A stretch of DNA of 64,000 nucleotides from Micrasema longulum (taxonomy: Eukaryota; Arthropoda; Insecta; Trichoptera; Brachycentridae). The notes below the pieces were generated by a model, which had not been told where the DNA came from, ran no database searches, and saw nothing but the letters and a program-made list of their open reading frames with translations. This document shows, one piece after another, positions 1 to 12,539 of the stretch. Within the stretch, counting starts at the first letter, position 1. Each line of letters begins with the position of its first letter. The DNA lies in NCBI GenBank assembly GCA_022494885.1, contig JAGVSM010000224.1, positions 124,001 through 188,000 on the forward strand, read 5' to 3'. The position numbers were made by a program, and so were the translations under genes.

Positions 1-169
1 GTATAATTGATTTTAACACAAAAATAGTTACTGTTCTAAAGATGCCCATTAAAGGGTGAAATCGCCATTTAATAAATAAATAAGTGGAATATCGTATTAT
101 AATGTTTAAAATCACTTAATAATTTTTTCATAACTTTATATAAAATATTATTTAATATGGAAAATCACA

Positions 170-425
170 AAGCGCTCCCTACCACCCCCTTTTCTGCATC
201 CAGCGGTGCACATGGCACTGCATTAGTAAACCAACTGAAGCGTAGTTTGGTCACCTGTTACATGAAAGTAATCAGTCTTACGCTTAAGGCGCCAGTCCAG
301 GAACATTGAAATGTTGCAGATCAAAATCCTTTAAAATCAATATTTCACGCCCACCTTACCAGAAATTGAAACCAGTACCTCGAGAATGATAAGCGAACGC
401 GTCAACCACTACATAAAGAGGAGGA
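170..425 (-). mobile_element. tRNA-derived SINE (family A), reverse copy
   Basis: Read on the minus strand, the right part carries a tRNA-like head with a degenerate B box. It is followed by a body ending in a motif about a single-base-pair apart form of 'GTAAGACTGAT' and a copy-specific tail. The same order of blocks occurs at 19,495-20,400, 21,590-21,845 and 46,050-46,265. It is non-coding and old, with several substitutions relative to the other copies. Confidence 0.65.
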
Positions 426-844
426 CTTATCTCCCTTCGATTTCCTTAATCAGAAATTTTACCCGAGAGTAGCCAACGAGTCGAAGGTTCTATTTCACAC
501 ACAGAACTGTGTGGAACTTCATCTGCCTGGACACAGACAAATCACAAAGCTAGTTCTAGTAATATTGTTTGCAAATTTTTTTTTGTACGAGAATGGATAA
601 ATGATTGTATTGAATAAATTCCAATTTTCTAGCGATGATAAGTGGAAAATAAACTTACTTTTTCCCATAGAATACCGTGAGAAATGCGCTAGCGTGAAAC
701 ATTTACTTTCTGAGTATTATCCAATTTGTGTTAAATAAAAGTAACATACAAAAAGATATTGCGTTCGCTTCATTTGGGTAATCAGTCTTTATTTGCAGTC
801 AGCTATGAGGTAGCTAGCTACCTAGGTATATTCATTAATTTTTC
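426..844. other. Unassigned AT-rich spacer
   Basis: No long reading frame, RNA gene or repeat shared with the rest of the window was recognised here. Confidence 0.4.
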
Positions 845-925
845 ATTTTTTTCCACATAATAAACAATGATTAATAATAAAAATAATGTGACCTCACTGG
901 GGTTACCCGTGCCGAGGACACTTAA
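845..925 (+). repeat. Short dispersed repeat, copy 1
   Basis: About 80 bp ending in the block GACCTCACTGGGGTTACCC. It recurs in reverse orientation at 52,935-53,010 inside an intron of the NCKIPSD-like gene. The family is unidentified. Confidence 0.5.
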
Positions 926-1079
926 CAATATATTTAAAAAATATATTTTTACATGTGAGAATATACAAAGAAACTAAATACGAGTATACAGAGATAATAA
1001 CAAAATGTTCGGACAGTTTAATACACTACGTATTTATGTTTATATTTCATTTATGAATACCTATCGTCGCAAAGGCTGT

Positions 1080-1400
1080 TTTAAGCTGTGAACTCAAAAT
1101 TAGAGAGCGGATAAATTATCACGCCATTTCGCAGTAAACAAAATGCTGTACTCCATAGTCCTAACGCTCCACTATACCTTCGTGAAAAGTTTCAACGCCT
1201 ATCAGTTCATGGCTTACGTCTTCGTTTACAATCTCAATGCACCCTCTTAATTCCCATCCATAATTCTTCTTTCTTTACATGTACATATACCGACCATGCG
1301 ACTCGACTGTGGAATCATCTCCCGTCCACTATCAAATATGTTTCTACAGGATTGTTTAAATCGTGTCTGAAGAAAATACCACTTTAGTTCTTTAATTTCT
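1080..1400 (+). pseudogene. LINE reverse-transcriptase C-terminal fragment, copy A
   Basis: The translation, interrupted by stops and frameshifts, shows the C-terminal signature common to CR1/Jockey-type non-LTR elements: a block like F-Q-R-L-S-V-H-G-L, then a 'LWNHLPS' motif and a K/R-rich end. It is a near-duplicate of 1,840-2,130 in the same orientation about 760 bp downstream. It is dead and 5'-truncated. The clade assignment is tentative. Confidence 0.6.
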
Positions 1401-1540
1401 CTTCTTTTCCTCTCTATTTATTCCGTTTTTTTATCATTGAAGCCTAGTATTGATTATGATTTATTTATATACACATATTGCTAGTTTTATTTTATTTTGT
1501 TCTTTTTCGAATCGTATTGAAACTAAAATAAATAGATACA

Positions 1541-2310
1541 TAACATATTGAATGTTTGATAAGAGTTATTTTTTTTGTAAAATTAACGTTAGGTATATTT
1601 TTCAGTCTACACTCACTTAGAAGGTTGCAAAAATTCCTAACCATTAATACTAAATGCACCCTTGTACAAGCATTACTACTACCCATTCTAGATTACGCTG
1701 ATGTTTCCATGACTGATTTAAGCTGTGAGCAACTCGATTAACTTGAACGACTTCAGAATACATGCATAAGGTACATTTTTGGCTTTGGAAATATGACCAC
1801 ATTTCTGATTATCGTAGGCAACTGAAATGGGTCAAAATTAGACAGCGGAGAGACTATCACTCCCTCTCTTCATTTTGTTCAATGTACTTCATAGTCTTAA
1901 CGCTCCTATATACCTGCGTGATTGAATGAATTTCAACGCTTATCAGTTCATGGTTTACATCTTCGTTCTAATTCTCAAGGCACTCTCCTAAAACCCATCC
2001 ACAATTCCTCTTTCTTCTCTAACTCATATAATGTCCATGCGGTTCGACTGTGGAATCATCTCCCATCCACCTTCAAAGATGTTACTACATTATCTCTGTT
2101 TAAATCACGTCTGAAGAAACATCTCCTTTCTCTTCCTTTATCTCTCCTCCTTTCCTTCTTTCCTCTTTTTTTTCCTTTTTCCCATTGAGTAATAGTTTTG
2201 ATTTAAGGTAATTTATAAACAAATACGTTTATTTCTATTTTTATATATCTTTAGCTTTTTAATCTTTTTTTTCTATTGAATATGTTCTGAAACTTGAATT
2301 ATAAAAATAA
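1541..2310 (+). pseudogene. LINE reverse-transcriptase C-terminal fragment, copy B
   Basis: A longer version of copy A. Frame pieces at 1,556-1,741 and 1,922-2,188 read as the end of a non-LTR retrotransposon polyprotein ('LLPILDYADV', then 'VHAVRLWNHLPSTF', then 'FKSRLKKHLLSLP'). In-frame stops and a frameshift separate the pieces. An AT-rich 3' UTR with AATAAA-like blocks follows. No endonuclease or RT catalytic domain remains. Confidence 0.65.
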
Positions 2311-2314
2311 AACA

Positions 2315-2420
2315 TTTATTTTATTGGTTGGTTGGAAGGAATTGCCATTTGGCAATAAGCCCGCCAATGCACAAATAACATTATGTACAAAAAGTTAAAT
2401 AAATATACAGTTATAAGTAC
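2315..2420 (-). mobile_element. LINE 3' tail fragment
   Basis: The stretch holds a 'GCCATTTGGCAATAAGCCCG' block. A related block at 30,970-31,010 lies in an intron of the first cytochrome b561 gene. Such blocks are typical of insect non-LTR 3' ends. Only the tail survives. Confidence 0.4.
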
Positions 2421-5010
2421 ACCGTTATACAAACATTCGTATCACAATTTTATGTATGTTTTCATAATATAAAAATGATGCAATAGTATTTCAATTTTCT
2501 CGGTTATTCGTATTTTTTTCGCCTAGTATTAGTACAATGCGATATTGATTTCCCGCGCGACCTCTTTACATCCCTTTGCATTTAAATGCTCATCCCGTCC
2601 TCTTTTCTCGTGTTCTCCTGATAACTTCTCTTCTGGTATCTCCTCTCACCCCTTCTCCCCGTGTAGATGGTAGTTCTCCCATCCTTCCATCCTGTACCCT
2701 CTCCCCGGTACCCGGTTGCATTATTCAGGAAACTATTGTTCCAGTTTCCCCCGAGCTACTAGTTGTGATTCTAATGGTTTAAAACAAAGTTGTCGGGTAT
2801 TCATGCGCGGCTGGCAATCCAAAAGGGAATATTGTTCGGGATGAGTTTTTAAAATTGTCTGTTGTGCCAAAATTAGGTCGTTTTATTTATCATTTTCTTT
2901 CATACATTTTCATAATGTGACATTCTTTTGAGCTATCGGACTATAAAAACGAAAACAAAGGTTTTCGCCGTATATACATTATACATTTAACGCCCATAGG
3001 ACTTTTACAATACAAATTTGCTTATATAATACATTAAACATAATAAAGTTTATAAACAAAAATAGGTAGCAGTTATACGAGTAAAAGGCTAAAAAATTAA
3101 GTTGATAAAAACATGTTTAAGAAGTTATAGTAGAAGTAATTCAAAAGTTCGTAATTTACTTGTTACAATGTGTTATTTAATATATCTGAAAGACTAAAAA
3201 AAAATTTAAGAAACTAAAAGCATAAACACATATTTATATATACAAATATAGAAAAGTTTTTTTATTTCTATAATAATTTAGTAGCTAGCTTTAGTGACTA
3301 ATTTAAACATTAATTTAACTGGTAACTTATTACATTGTACTTAATATAATTTTTGATTTAATTAAAGCAGGTGAAGTATTTAATATATCAAAAAGATGGT
3401 TAGACTTATTGGAATTTAAATCGAACTAACTGAGAGAACTGAGCATAATTTGTTTGGAATGATTTAGTATGGAAAGTACATCTAAGCCTGGTGATCTTAA
3501 AAGAAATTCTAAAATTTATTTCAATTACCAAGCATGGACAATCTATAACATTATTCACAATATTACATATCTGCGTTTTCATTCGATGTTACCTGAATAT
3601 TATGTACGTTAGATTACAATTCCATTTATTTAGCAAACAGACAGCATAAAATCCAAGAATCTTCATATTATCTTCAGCAAACTGCTGCCCTTTTCAAAAG
3701 TGTGTTTTTAGAAATCTTGCGAGTTTGTTAGTTTTAAGGCGAAGCATTTTTTTCGTCAACTCTTCCTGATTTCCAATTAAACGGTAATCTACGAAATACT
3801 CAATGTTGTTTTCATTGCGTTTTGTTCGTTGAATCTCTTGGTTATGCACAATAGCAAAATTTTCCCAAGAATGAATTCGTTTTCATTTCTCGCAGCTGAC
3901 TGCCCATCAGATGTGTCAGATATAAGGTGATATCTTCCACGATTCTTGTCGCAATGGGACCGTGAAGATACGAGTATAAATGAAGAGATGTGGCGATGCA
4001 CGAACGCCATTCGTGTTGTGTATTGTGACAGTTGGAACATCAGTCCGATAGTTCTACACTTCTGATTACTTCAAGCGGGCAATGTTGGAAATGCAGATAT
4101 TATAATATGTATCAGGTGCAAAATCTTCAAATTGCTCAAGTGATCAATCTTTTATTTAGTCACGAAACTGCGACGTAATAACAAACGCAATCGTCGGTAG
4201 TTTTGTACAATGCACAGGACACACTTATAAGAAAAAGTAAATGTGTAGATCGCTTGTGCGATTTCACACCTACATACCCTGGTAAATGGTAATTCAATAT
4301 TATTCTATGTGCGTAAAGTTTTAAATGAGCGTGAAAGTTTAATTGCGTAAGTCGAGAATAATTTTGTGTGCTTTAAACAAATCTGGGTACCTATTTATTA
4401 GTCATACTAAGTCAATATTTTGTGAAGTCTCACGATCTCAGTTTTTACCGCTGCATTAAGGTTACCCACTGTGGTTTACCTATCTGTGTAAAAACAACGA
4501 ATGAAAGGTAGTTACGGCTTTTATTGATATCGATGGAACGAATTACGAGCAAATGTAGTAGCAAACAAAAAAAACTGAAAATATTCATTATTTAATTCTG
4601 ACTTTTATCCAGTCTGTCCGCTTGAAAAATTGAATAAAACAAATAAAATAATTGTATTTTTTTACGCCATGTTTTTTAGCATCTAGGTCCGACAGTACAT
4701 GTATTGTAAAAAATATATTATTTTTTCATTTTATTTATGCACGTGCTGTGTTTATTTTTTATATGCATTAATCTGGCGTCTATTAGACATAATTATTTTG
4801 TAACAATTTCTCCAATCAACCAATAACTACACCGGCTCGGAAACGAGTATGGAGAAATTGATATGTTTCGTTTTTCAATGTCAGTTTTTAGATTAAAAAT
4901 TCTTTCGGTGATAAAATCGAAAGTACCTACATTATTCGAATGCTGTAAAAATCATTTCACCTTCTTTTATTTTGCGTACCTACATTTAACTAATACATAT
5001 TGTAAACCAT
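2421..5010. other. Gene-free spacer
   Basis: AT-rich DNA with a C/T-rich patch at 2,570-2,760. Short open frames at 2,576-2,782 and 3,789-4,040 have no recognisable domain, no splice context and low-complexity composition. I see no supported gene or repeat. Confidence 0.5.
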
Positions 5011-5767
5011 AGAATTAAGAATAGTCCAGAAACCGCATACACACATCAAACAGAAGGCGGCTAAACTACTCATAAATGAGTAGGTTTACGTTTTGACCCA
5101 TTAGTTTCTTTGTAGACGTCGCTTAGTACGCAACTCCTGATTTTAATTCAACTATGTCGTGTTGTGTCTATCTTAAAGAAACAGGATGGGATCACATTTC
5201 ATGTGTAAGTAGCAAGTGTACGTAGCAAATGCATTACTTAAAAATTGAATTGTTTTTCTATCCGTCAGATTGTCAAAGAAAACAAAATGGACATTTCGTT
5301 AGTTTGCCAGGGTAGTAATTTTTTTTACCATGCTTTGCTCATCTAATGAGAGAAGTTATGAAAATTGGACCTCTGATTAAACAAAGCCGTGTAGGACATT
5401 TGACCGACATTATCTTTAAAACATCAAATATTATAAAAATATCCATTTTATGTAAAATAAAATTTGTTTTATGTTTTAAGTTTAAAGTTCACTAATTCAA
5501 TTACTCTTATTAAATAACCCTTTACTTATCTACTCTGTTGTGTCAATCAATATTTCCGCGTGCACAATAAAATTTTAGAGAAATTTACAGATTGATTTTT
5601 TTTACCTTACATTTGTGTTATAATTATATATTTTTTCCATCGTGCAACATTACGCGGCGACATCACGAATGCGCGCGGCGTAAGTGAGGCATAGTGGGGG
5701 AATTATTGGACACAGTCCGATGTATTCAAATATGATTCTACGCTCTTTCTGGACTATTCTTAATTCT
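5011..5767 (+). mobile_element. P-element-like MITE, copy 1
   Basis: The ends are perfect 19-bp terminal inverted repeats (AGAATTAAGAATAGTCCAG). The body is a diverged copy of 39,214-40,197. An internal ATG at 5,154 opens a short peptide corresponding to the start of a THAP-type zinc finger, but here part of the first zinc knuckle has been deleted. It is non-autonomous, with no transposase catalytic region. The relation to P elements rests on the THAP seed seen in copy 2. Confidence 0.7.
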
Positions 5768-6553
5768 ACTCGTATGTTGTAAAATTTTTTTTTTGCCTAA
5801 AACTGTTATGATTTTTCAAACACATTTAATTGTTTACTTTTATGTAGTACTTTACATATTTATTTATGTATATCTTTAAAGCATAATGTGATTCGATACT
5901 TTGAAAAAAAAAATTGTTATTTATTAGATAAGTACCTACATATTAATATGTTATACCACAAAACGCTTGAATTTTTAATTTTATACCTATTATGTAAAAG
6001 CCCTCTGTAGCTCAATCACAAATAACTATCGACGTGCTTAAAAACATGCTAAGCATTTGAGCGATCACAATGAACAATAATGAACATGCTTAAGTTATCG
6101 CAGTCATAAGCAAAGGCGTATGTAATCTCTAAGTCAACGCTCGTGTCGGTTTGTTTTTTGTTTTCCTCGTAAATAAATACAGTTCACTGGCGAAAAATCG
6201 GCGTTTACTATAAAAAAATAAAACAATATATTGCATTTGCAAAAATACTGCTTTTCTTGACATTTGGCTTGCTAACCGCCGGCTAAGCGCAATAAATAGC
6301 ATAAACAATAATAAATAAATAAAAATAGCAGTTTTGGAATATTTTCCACATTTACACCGGTGAAATTCAAATATGTGATTGCGCAGCAGGATTATACGTC
6401 GCGAAACGTAAATATTTTGACATTTAATATTAGGTGTTCACGGATGTTGCATTGTGATCGCGAATACGATAAACAACCATTGTGAGAAATTGTTATCACG
6501 TCGATATTTATTTGTGATTGAGCTACTGGGCGGATACAATAAATAAATAATAA
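5768..6553. other. Gene-free spacer
   Basis: Very AT-rich with no reading frame or repeat that I can assign. It ends at the 14-bp direct repeat that flanks the next element. Confidence 0.4.
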
Positions 6554-7389
6554 TAATCAAATTAAGTCAACAATATTTGAGTTTGTCCAAATTTTTGTAG
6601 ACAAGGACTGGATTCAACTCCCTGGGGAGCTGTTTATATTAACATATTACAACAGAGATGAAGATCATTTAAGAAAGGTAATATAGGAGTCTAGGCATCT
6701 ACAGGGCTTATGACCTGTCAATGGCTGGTTTAAGTGGCCACTTTACACACTGTGTAACATTCACCATTCTGCCTATATTTGAACATCTATATTCCTTAAA
6801 TTCTTTCATCTGTTGATATTTGTGAAGTTAAAGAGCTGAAACCTTCATTTATGCGGGTGAGATTCATCTAATTAAATTATTTCACCCACATACTAGGCAA
6901 CGCCCGAAAAGGTTTCAGCTCTTTAACTTCACAAACATCAACAGATGAAAGAATTTAAGGAATATAGATGTTCAAATATAGGCAGAATGGTGAATGTTAC
7001 ACAGTGTGTAAAGTGGCCACTTAAACCAGCCATTGACAGGTCATAAGCCTTGTAGATGCCTAGACTTCTATATTACCTTCTCTTAAAATGTCTTCATCTC
7101 TGTTGTAATATGTTGATAATAATTATGTGTTTAAAACAAGTACAAGTAATTAGTACTTAGACGGAGTTATTGCTACAAGCAATATCTTCCAACCAACCAA
7201 AAAACAGACTGGTCAAAAGTGAACTTGGGCAAAAGCTTGTACTAAAAAACAAAATATAAATGAAAAGAACATGAAAAAATAATTAGTGAAAGATAACAGG
7301 TGTTATTCAATAGAAAAATAAGGCTTGCTCAAATAAACTTAAAGTAACTTGTTCTTCATCTCTGTTGTAATATGTTAATCAAATTAAGT
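6554..7389. mobile_element. Foldback repeat element with 14-bp target duplication
   Basis: An 808-bp insertion (6,568-7,375) lies between exact 14-bp direct repeats TAATCAAATTAAGT at 6,554-6,567 and 7,376-7,389. Inside, about 204 bp at 6,642-6,845 reappear as the reverse complement at 6,909-7,113, giving a large hairpin with a loop of about 60 bp. A third partial copy of the arm end sits at 7,345-7,375. Related single arms occur at 11,636, 12,165, 12,556, 30,003, 43,072, 44,640, 52,430 and 58,552. In several copies one frame stays open through a block containing 'GIYRAYDLS' and 'GHFTHC', but I do not recognise it. A 14-bp duplication fits target-primed retrotransposition better than cut-and-paste transposition. 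Confidence 0.75.
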
Positions 7390-8104
7390 GATGAAATGAG
7401 GAGAGTATTTAATTTTATGATATGTTTTTGTGTTCACACGTATAAGTTTTATTTCATAAAACCTCGTGTATCCGCATAAGGAATATTCTTATTGTGTTCT
7501 CGTTCCGGCGATGTACCCGTCGTGTAGCGTCGTATGTTTTATGCAATCATGTGATAGCCTATAATAAGTACGCAAGACAAATGTGTTGTATGGAAAATGA
7601 GGTATGCGAACAGAGCACTGAACGTGCAGCCAGTGAGAAGCAGACACAGAGTTGACACGGGCACAAGAAACAACTGATAAAACAATATCATCACCTGTTA
7701 TTTTCAGCGTACCCTGTACCATATCTACTGTCTTCATTTACTCAAACCTTGCGCGGTATATCTAACTATCTCCAGTAGACGGCTTTTTGGTATTTAATTA
7801 GCTGTACCTACCAATAGATTGCGAATGTAGATGTAATGATCACATGTTCGCAAATACACTCCTGTATTGTTATACATAATTGCCTTTATCATATTCGTCA
7901 TAAAGAAGTATGGTCCCCAATTATAAGTATTTGTGCCCTGACAGATTGTCAAAAATAATTTCATCTTAGACAACGTTTCACGCTCGTTTTTAAGGCTTAT
8001 AATTAAAGGGTACTCGCAAAGGTTTCGTCGTCGTGCTTTCGTCCTAGTAAAGCACAGCCGAAATCGAGTGAGGGTCAAATCACTAGAGCCTTTGCTATAA
8101 TTTT
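7390..8104. other. Gene-free spacer
   Basis: Open frames of 80-95 codons on the minus strand (7,489-7,737 and 7,794-8,078) show no domain or splice signal and are treated as chance. Confidence 0.4.
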
Positions 8105-8615
8105 GAAATAGAGCAATCTCTTAATCTGTCTTCATTGGAGAGACGTAGAACTGAGATGGACCTTATATGCATTTTCAAAATAATTCATGCTATAAGTGAC
8201 GTCCCATCTCTGTTGCAATCAATTTCTTTTCATGTTCCCAACCGTGTCACCAGAAGTCGAAATCTGCTATTTATTAAATCTTCTAAGAGCAACTTTGGTT
8301 TTTCTGCCACAATGTCCAGAATGTGTAGATTAGTCAATTCATCATACGACTTGGAATTTTTTGGGATAGATCTTCCGGCTTTTCGTAGATCTCTTCGCGA
8401 CTAAACTGTGTGGGATGAAGTTTGATTGGCATGATTTAGCTCGAAGTCTTAGGTCTTTCGTTTTTATGAATATATTGTATACAATTATTATTTTGCCCTT
8501 GTTTGTCTTTGCTAAATAGTTTTATGTTCTTTTTGTTCAGTTTCTTGCATTTATGTTTCTGCATGTAACTGTTGTAATTGACCTAGGCCGTATATATAAT
8601 AAATAAATAAATAAT
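8105..8615 (+). pseudogene. LINE C-terminal fragment with 3' tail
   Basis: The frame 8,135-8,404 begins with 'LERRRTEMDLICIFKIIH' and ends with 'VNSSYDLEFFGIDLPAFRR', the usual C-terminus of CR1/Jockey-like reverse-transcriptase proteins. A 3' UTR of about 190 bp follows and ends in (AATA)n at 8,599-8,615. The same 3' UTR is found reversed at 57,910-58,035. It is 5'-truncated, so non-functional. Confidence 0.75.
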
Positions 8616-8621
8616 TAACCT

Positions 8622-8860
8622 TTTCGAAACTTTAAGATGTAGGTTCTGCAGTAGAGATGAGGAAACACCTATATACGCATTATTTGTGAGTGTGATGCTT
8701 TACATCATAAAAGAAAGCGCATCCTCGGGGGACCGCTGGTTAAATCTGAAGATGTTAAAGAGCTCGACCCCTACCTAATAGCCCGATAATTTACGGGTCT
8801 GTGCTTGAAGCGGAAGATTGATCAGAATGAAAACTTTCGCCTTTCACACAGTAGCCAGGC
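8622..8860 (+). pseudogene. LINE ORF2 C-terminal zinc-knuckle fragment
   Basis: Around 8,630-8,780 the translation reads as 'RFCSRDEETP', then after a one-base frameshift 'IICECDALHHKRKRILGGP'. This is the cysteine/histidine C-terminal motif of R1/I-type non-LTR elements (C-x2-C ... C-x-C ... H). It is short and broken. Confidence 0.6.
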
Positions 8861-10544
8861 TCTTTAAAGACCTGGGCTTGGAGGGCGAGAACTATTCTCG
8901 GGGACCCGTCACAATAGATCTTCACAGGTCGCAGTGACGTCAGGAGCTTGTATATCACTGACCCCACCCTCAGGAATAAGGGTTATAATTTTAGTTCCGT
9001 CTCAAAATCATTACGTTTAGTTGAAGAAGTTCGTAAAAGGGAGTCTCATAGCACCTGCTATATTAAATACGAGTAATATCCGACAGACGTCTTAACAATT
9101 TACTACTTAAATGCAGTTTGAACGAGCATCGAACTTTGGCTGCAACGGTTCTCGTAGAATTTCATTTATTGCCGAATTGTATAATTTGAAAGGCGGGAAT
9201 TGAAAAGGTTAAAGTAGACGTCTGTATTTGGGCGATTTCAATAAATCACTCATCGCACCAACAAATCTGACAGTTAACATTTGGTTAAATAGCAACAATG
9301 ACCACTTTTATAAATCATCGCATCGTAATGATCAGTATTAAGAGAAAAGAAACGATCGACCTAAATACTAATATAATTCCTACTTTAATCTTTCTATAGC
9401 CCACGTAGAACGTATACTGCCATTTGTTGTATTTCAGCTTACACTGTCGAATTCGCACGCGGTCTGTGTTCAAAGTATGCGATGAACTTTTCTGTAATGG
9501 CAATTGGTGTGTATTACATCGTTCCTGTCTCCACTCTCCTCCGTACCGGAATACTGGAGCTTTTAGAAAGTGCGGGCTGCACAGGTCTGCATTGTGGTTC
9601 GGGTAAATAATTATTTCGTCAGGCGTGTTCCAATAGCATTCTATCGTGTTTCTTGAATTAACTGTGTTTGCATAATTTCGTAGACCCGGAATGTTTTAAA
9701 CGTGATCCAAGTGTATGACACACAAACCTATTCTTACTTGATAAATACCATTCGTCTGGATTACTAATGTAAATTAACGCCAATATTTACCTCGTCATTA
9801 TCTGATAAAAACTGTTATCTCTTGGAATTTAAATTTTTAGATTTTAGACATATTTCCGTTTTAAGAAATATTCAGGGACGTACTGCGTTCACACTATCAA
9901 ATATATTTAATTCACTGTCACTCTCAGAACTGCGTATGTTGCTATTTTCCAGTCAGTAGCAGCTACCTATGGTATAGTGGGCTGGGGAGGTTGCGCGGCG
10001 TCTATCAAGAACCCCCTAATAAATGTACATAAATTAATTACAAACGAAGGTGCTAAATATAAGACAATTTAAAAAAAAAAGAGTGACACATTTCTGGCCA
10101 TGTAGTTACAAGAGGAGATCCCAGCAGAATGGTCGTACGAGTTTTTCCTGTAATTTGAATTATTTCATACCATAAACACGTACGGCTTTTGCTTGGAGAA
10201 ATTTCTCTTTTGTGGCCCCAAGAGTGTTCAATGTCCTGGATCAACATATTAAGTTCTCCGAAACGAACACTATTTTCAGGAGAAGTGTACAAATTTGGAT
10301 TTTGTCTAAGAAAAGAGATCATTGCAGGAGATTGCTGCGAGACATTGCATAGATTTATTTATAGTACTATTGAGCGTGTTGTGCAGATGTTTATTGAAAT
10401 TTATGTTTATGTAATAATTTTTATTTAAAATATTTTTTAATAATATGCATGCTTCCACTTTCTATTTTGTTGTATCCCTCAACTCAACACAGGGCTTTTG
10501 ACCTCACAAAGTTAGGGATACGTCTTTTTTTAATGTATCTTTAA
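8861..10544. other. Gene-free spacer
   Basis: No feature is supported. Short frames at 9,315-9,606 and 10,053-10,428 overlap one another on opposite strands and have no domain. Confidence 0.4.
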
Positions 10545-11346
10545 ATTTTATTTTATTTTATTTTATTTTATTTGGAAAATCAACAGTTCTACATACATAT
10601 TTTTAGTAAACAAACAGATATAGTGTATAAACTCAGAACTAATAATAGATTTCCACATAGTATACAAAGTTAGTAAAGAAAATATATTACATATCAAATA
10701 AATACATACAATTTATACATATAAAATGTTATTTTCATGTACTCAATAATCAAAGATTTTTAAATATTTATTTTAAGAACATTAAGTTACTGTAAATTGG
10801 GCGGGATAAGGACAAACATGCTTGAAGAGAGGATAAAGAGGAGAGGGGAGATGTTCATATTTATTATTATAATGTCTACTAAGTTACATAATACATTTTT
10901 AGTGTAAATTTTAAATCTGACAGGTTGATGTTTGTGTAATCTATATTTTTAAATTTTGTATTGTACATTGAAAAAATCCTACGAAAAAAAGCATTTTTAA
11001 CATACGATGTTTTACTTATTGGTACATGAAACAGGCGGTACCGTCTACAAATCCTGGCTGGCACATGTATTGTTATTAAACCAAGTAGCTCTGTACAGTC
11101 AACCATTCCTGTCATAATTTTGTAAAGCAGTAGTTGGTCCGCAAACACTCTGCGGTATTGTAGAGAAATGATTCCATGGAAGGTGGAGGCAGTGAGAGTA
11201 GACACATAAGAAATACCGGTTTTGTATTTAAGGTACTTTATAAATTTGTTTTGAATATTTTCTATTCTACTTATATATATGGCATACTGGGGATTCCATA
11301 TCTGAGAGGCGTATGAATAAATTAAATAAATTAATAAAAAATACAA
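10545..11346 (-). pseudogene. LINE reverse-transcriptase C-terminal fragment, minus strand
   Basis: The minus-strand frame 10,879-11,346 (155 codons) reads as the post-RT region of a CR1/Jockey-like element. It contains 'YSYASQIWNPQYAIYISRIE', 'IQNKFIKYLKYK', 'QYRRVFADQLLLYKIMTG' and a C-terminal aromatic block. The 3' UTR runs leftwards to a pentanucleotide (AAAAT)n tail at 10,550-10,572. The element is 5'-truncated at about 11,346. The frame is intact for its length, so this is a relatively young copy. Confidence 0.8.
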
Positions 11347-11635
11347 ATATGCAAGATGTTTTCATTCATATCATATTATTTCATTTGTTTAGTTTATGAT
11401 AATAATCATAGTCTAATACCGTTTTTACAACACAATAATATTTACATTTATACTTATTCTAATACCGTATTTGCAAAACAATAATATTTACATTAAAGCT
11501 TATTTATAATATTTGCACTGTTGTTTTTAATATGTACATTAATTATTGTTTACTATGTTCTGAAAAATTTGTAGCTTTTTACTGATAAACGAAAGGTCGG
11601 GTGGTTTTTATATTGACTATGCATGTTTGTCTAAA

Positions 11636-12300
11636 CTTGTTGCAACAGAGATGAAAACATTTTTGAGAAGGGAATATGGAAGTCTAGGCATTTACAGAGC
11701 TTATGACATGTCATTGGCTAGTTTAAGTGGCCACTTTACATACTATATAACATTCTAGTCCTATTTAAAAATCTCAACTTACTCGTTGGTGGGAATGAAC
11801 TACAGAGCTCAGTAAAATTAAATATCCCAACTGGAAACCTCGGACAAAACTTACTCTTTCATACCGATAACCATGGAACTAACTATGGTTTTCATTCCCC
11901 TGTGCCCAGAATTCTTAGGTCTGCCAGCAAACATACCAGTCTTGATTTCTTTGATAACAAGTTGTCTTCTTTCATACGATCACTGAATCAAATTAAATTA
12001 TAAACACCACTCTCCCGCTTCCACTCCCACCAAGTCTACTAAATACCATTGGCTTTTTACTTTCCTTTATAATAATTTTCTATGCACAAATATGTCCTTA
12101 AAAATGCCCGTTGGGCGTATATATAAATAAATACAAATATAATAAAATATAAATTCACCATTTTTACTATGTTTAAACATCCAGATTTCCTCAACTTTTG
12201 ATTTTTGTGAAGTAAAAAGGTTGAAACTTTTATCATTCATCCTGCTGAACCATTTTACCTACTAGGCAATACCTGAAAACAATTTTTATACTAGTTTGCA
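11636..12300 (+). mobile_element. Foldback-family copy split by a LINE
   Basis: Left part 11,636-11,778 and right part 12,150-12,270 join to give the same consensus as the arm at 6,642-6,845. The gap is filled by a LINE tail. The broken motif 'ATTCACCATT...' is partly repeated on both sides, as expected for a degraded target duplication. Confidence 0.6.
11779..12149 (+). pseudogene. LINE 3' fragment inserted in the foldback repeat
   Basis: The frame shows 'RILRSASKHTSLDFFDNKL', a CR1/Jockey-type C-terminus, followed by a 3' UTR and a tail of AAATA-type repeats at 12,119-12,149. It is nested in a copy of the dispersed foldback family, so it inserted later than that copy. Confidence 0.6.
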
Positions 12301-12539
12301 ATAATATGTATATCAACAAATAGCTACATTATTTGAAAATAAGTCGGTGGTAAGGTGGGATGCCAGAAAGAATGAATTTGATATTAATTCTTCAAATTTG
12401 TAAAATTTACTTGCTTTATCTGTGGTTAGTTTGGTTTGATTTTCATTCTGGTTTGTAGTAGGATATAGATTAGTGAATAAAAACGATGCTACCATAGACT
12501 TAATAATTACCATAGACCATAGTTGAAAAACCGAGCTAC

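Noticed and set aside
3789..4040. Minus-strand frame of 83 codons
   Set aside because: No domain, no splice context and no similarity that I recognise; it fits chance expectation.
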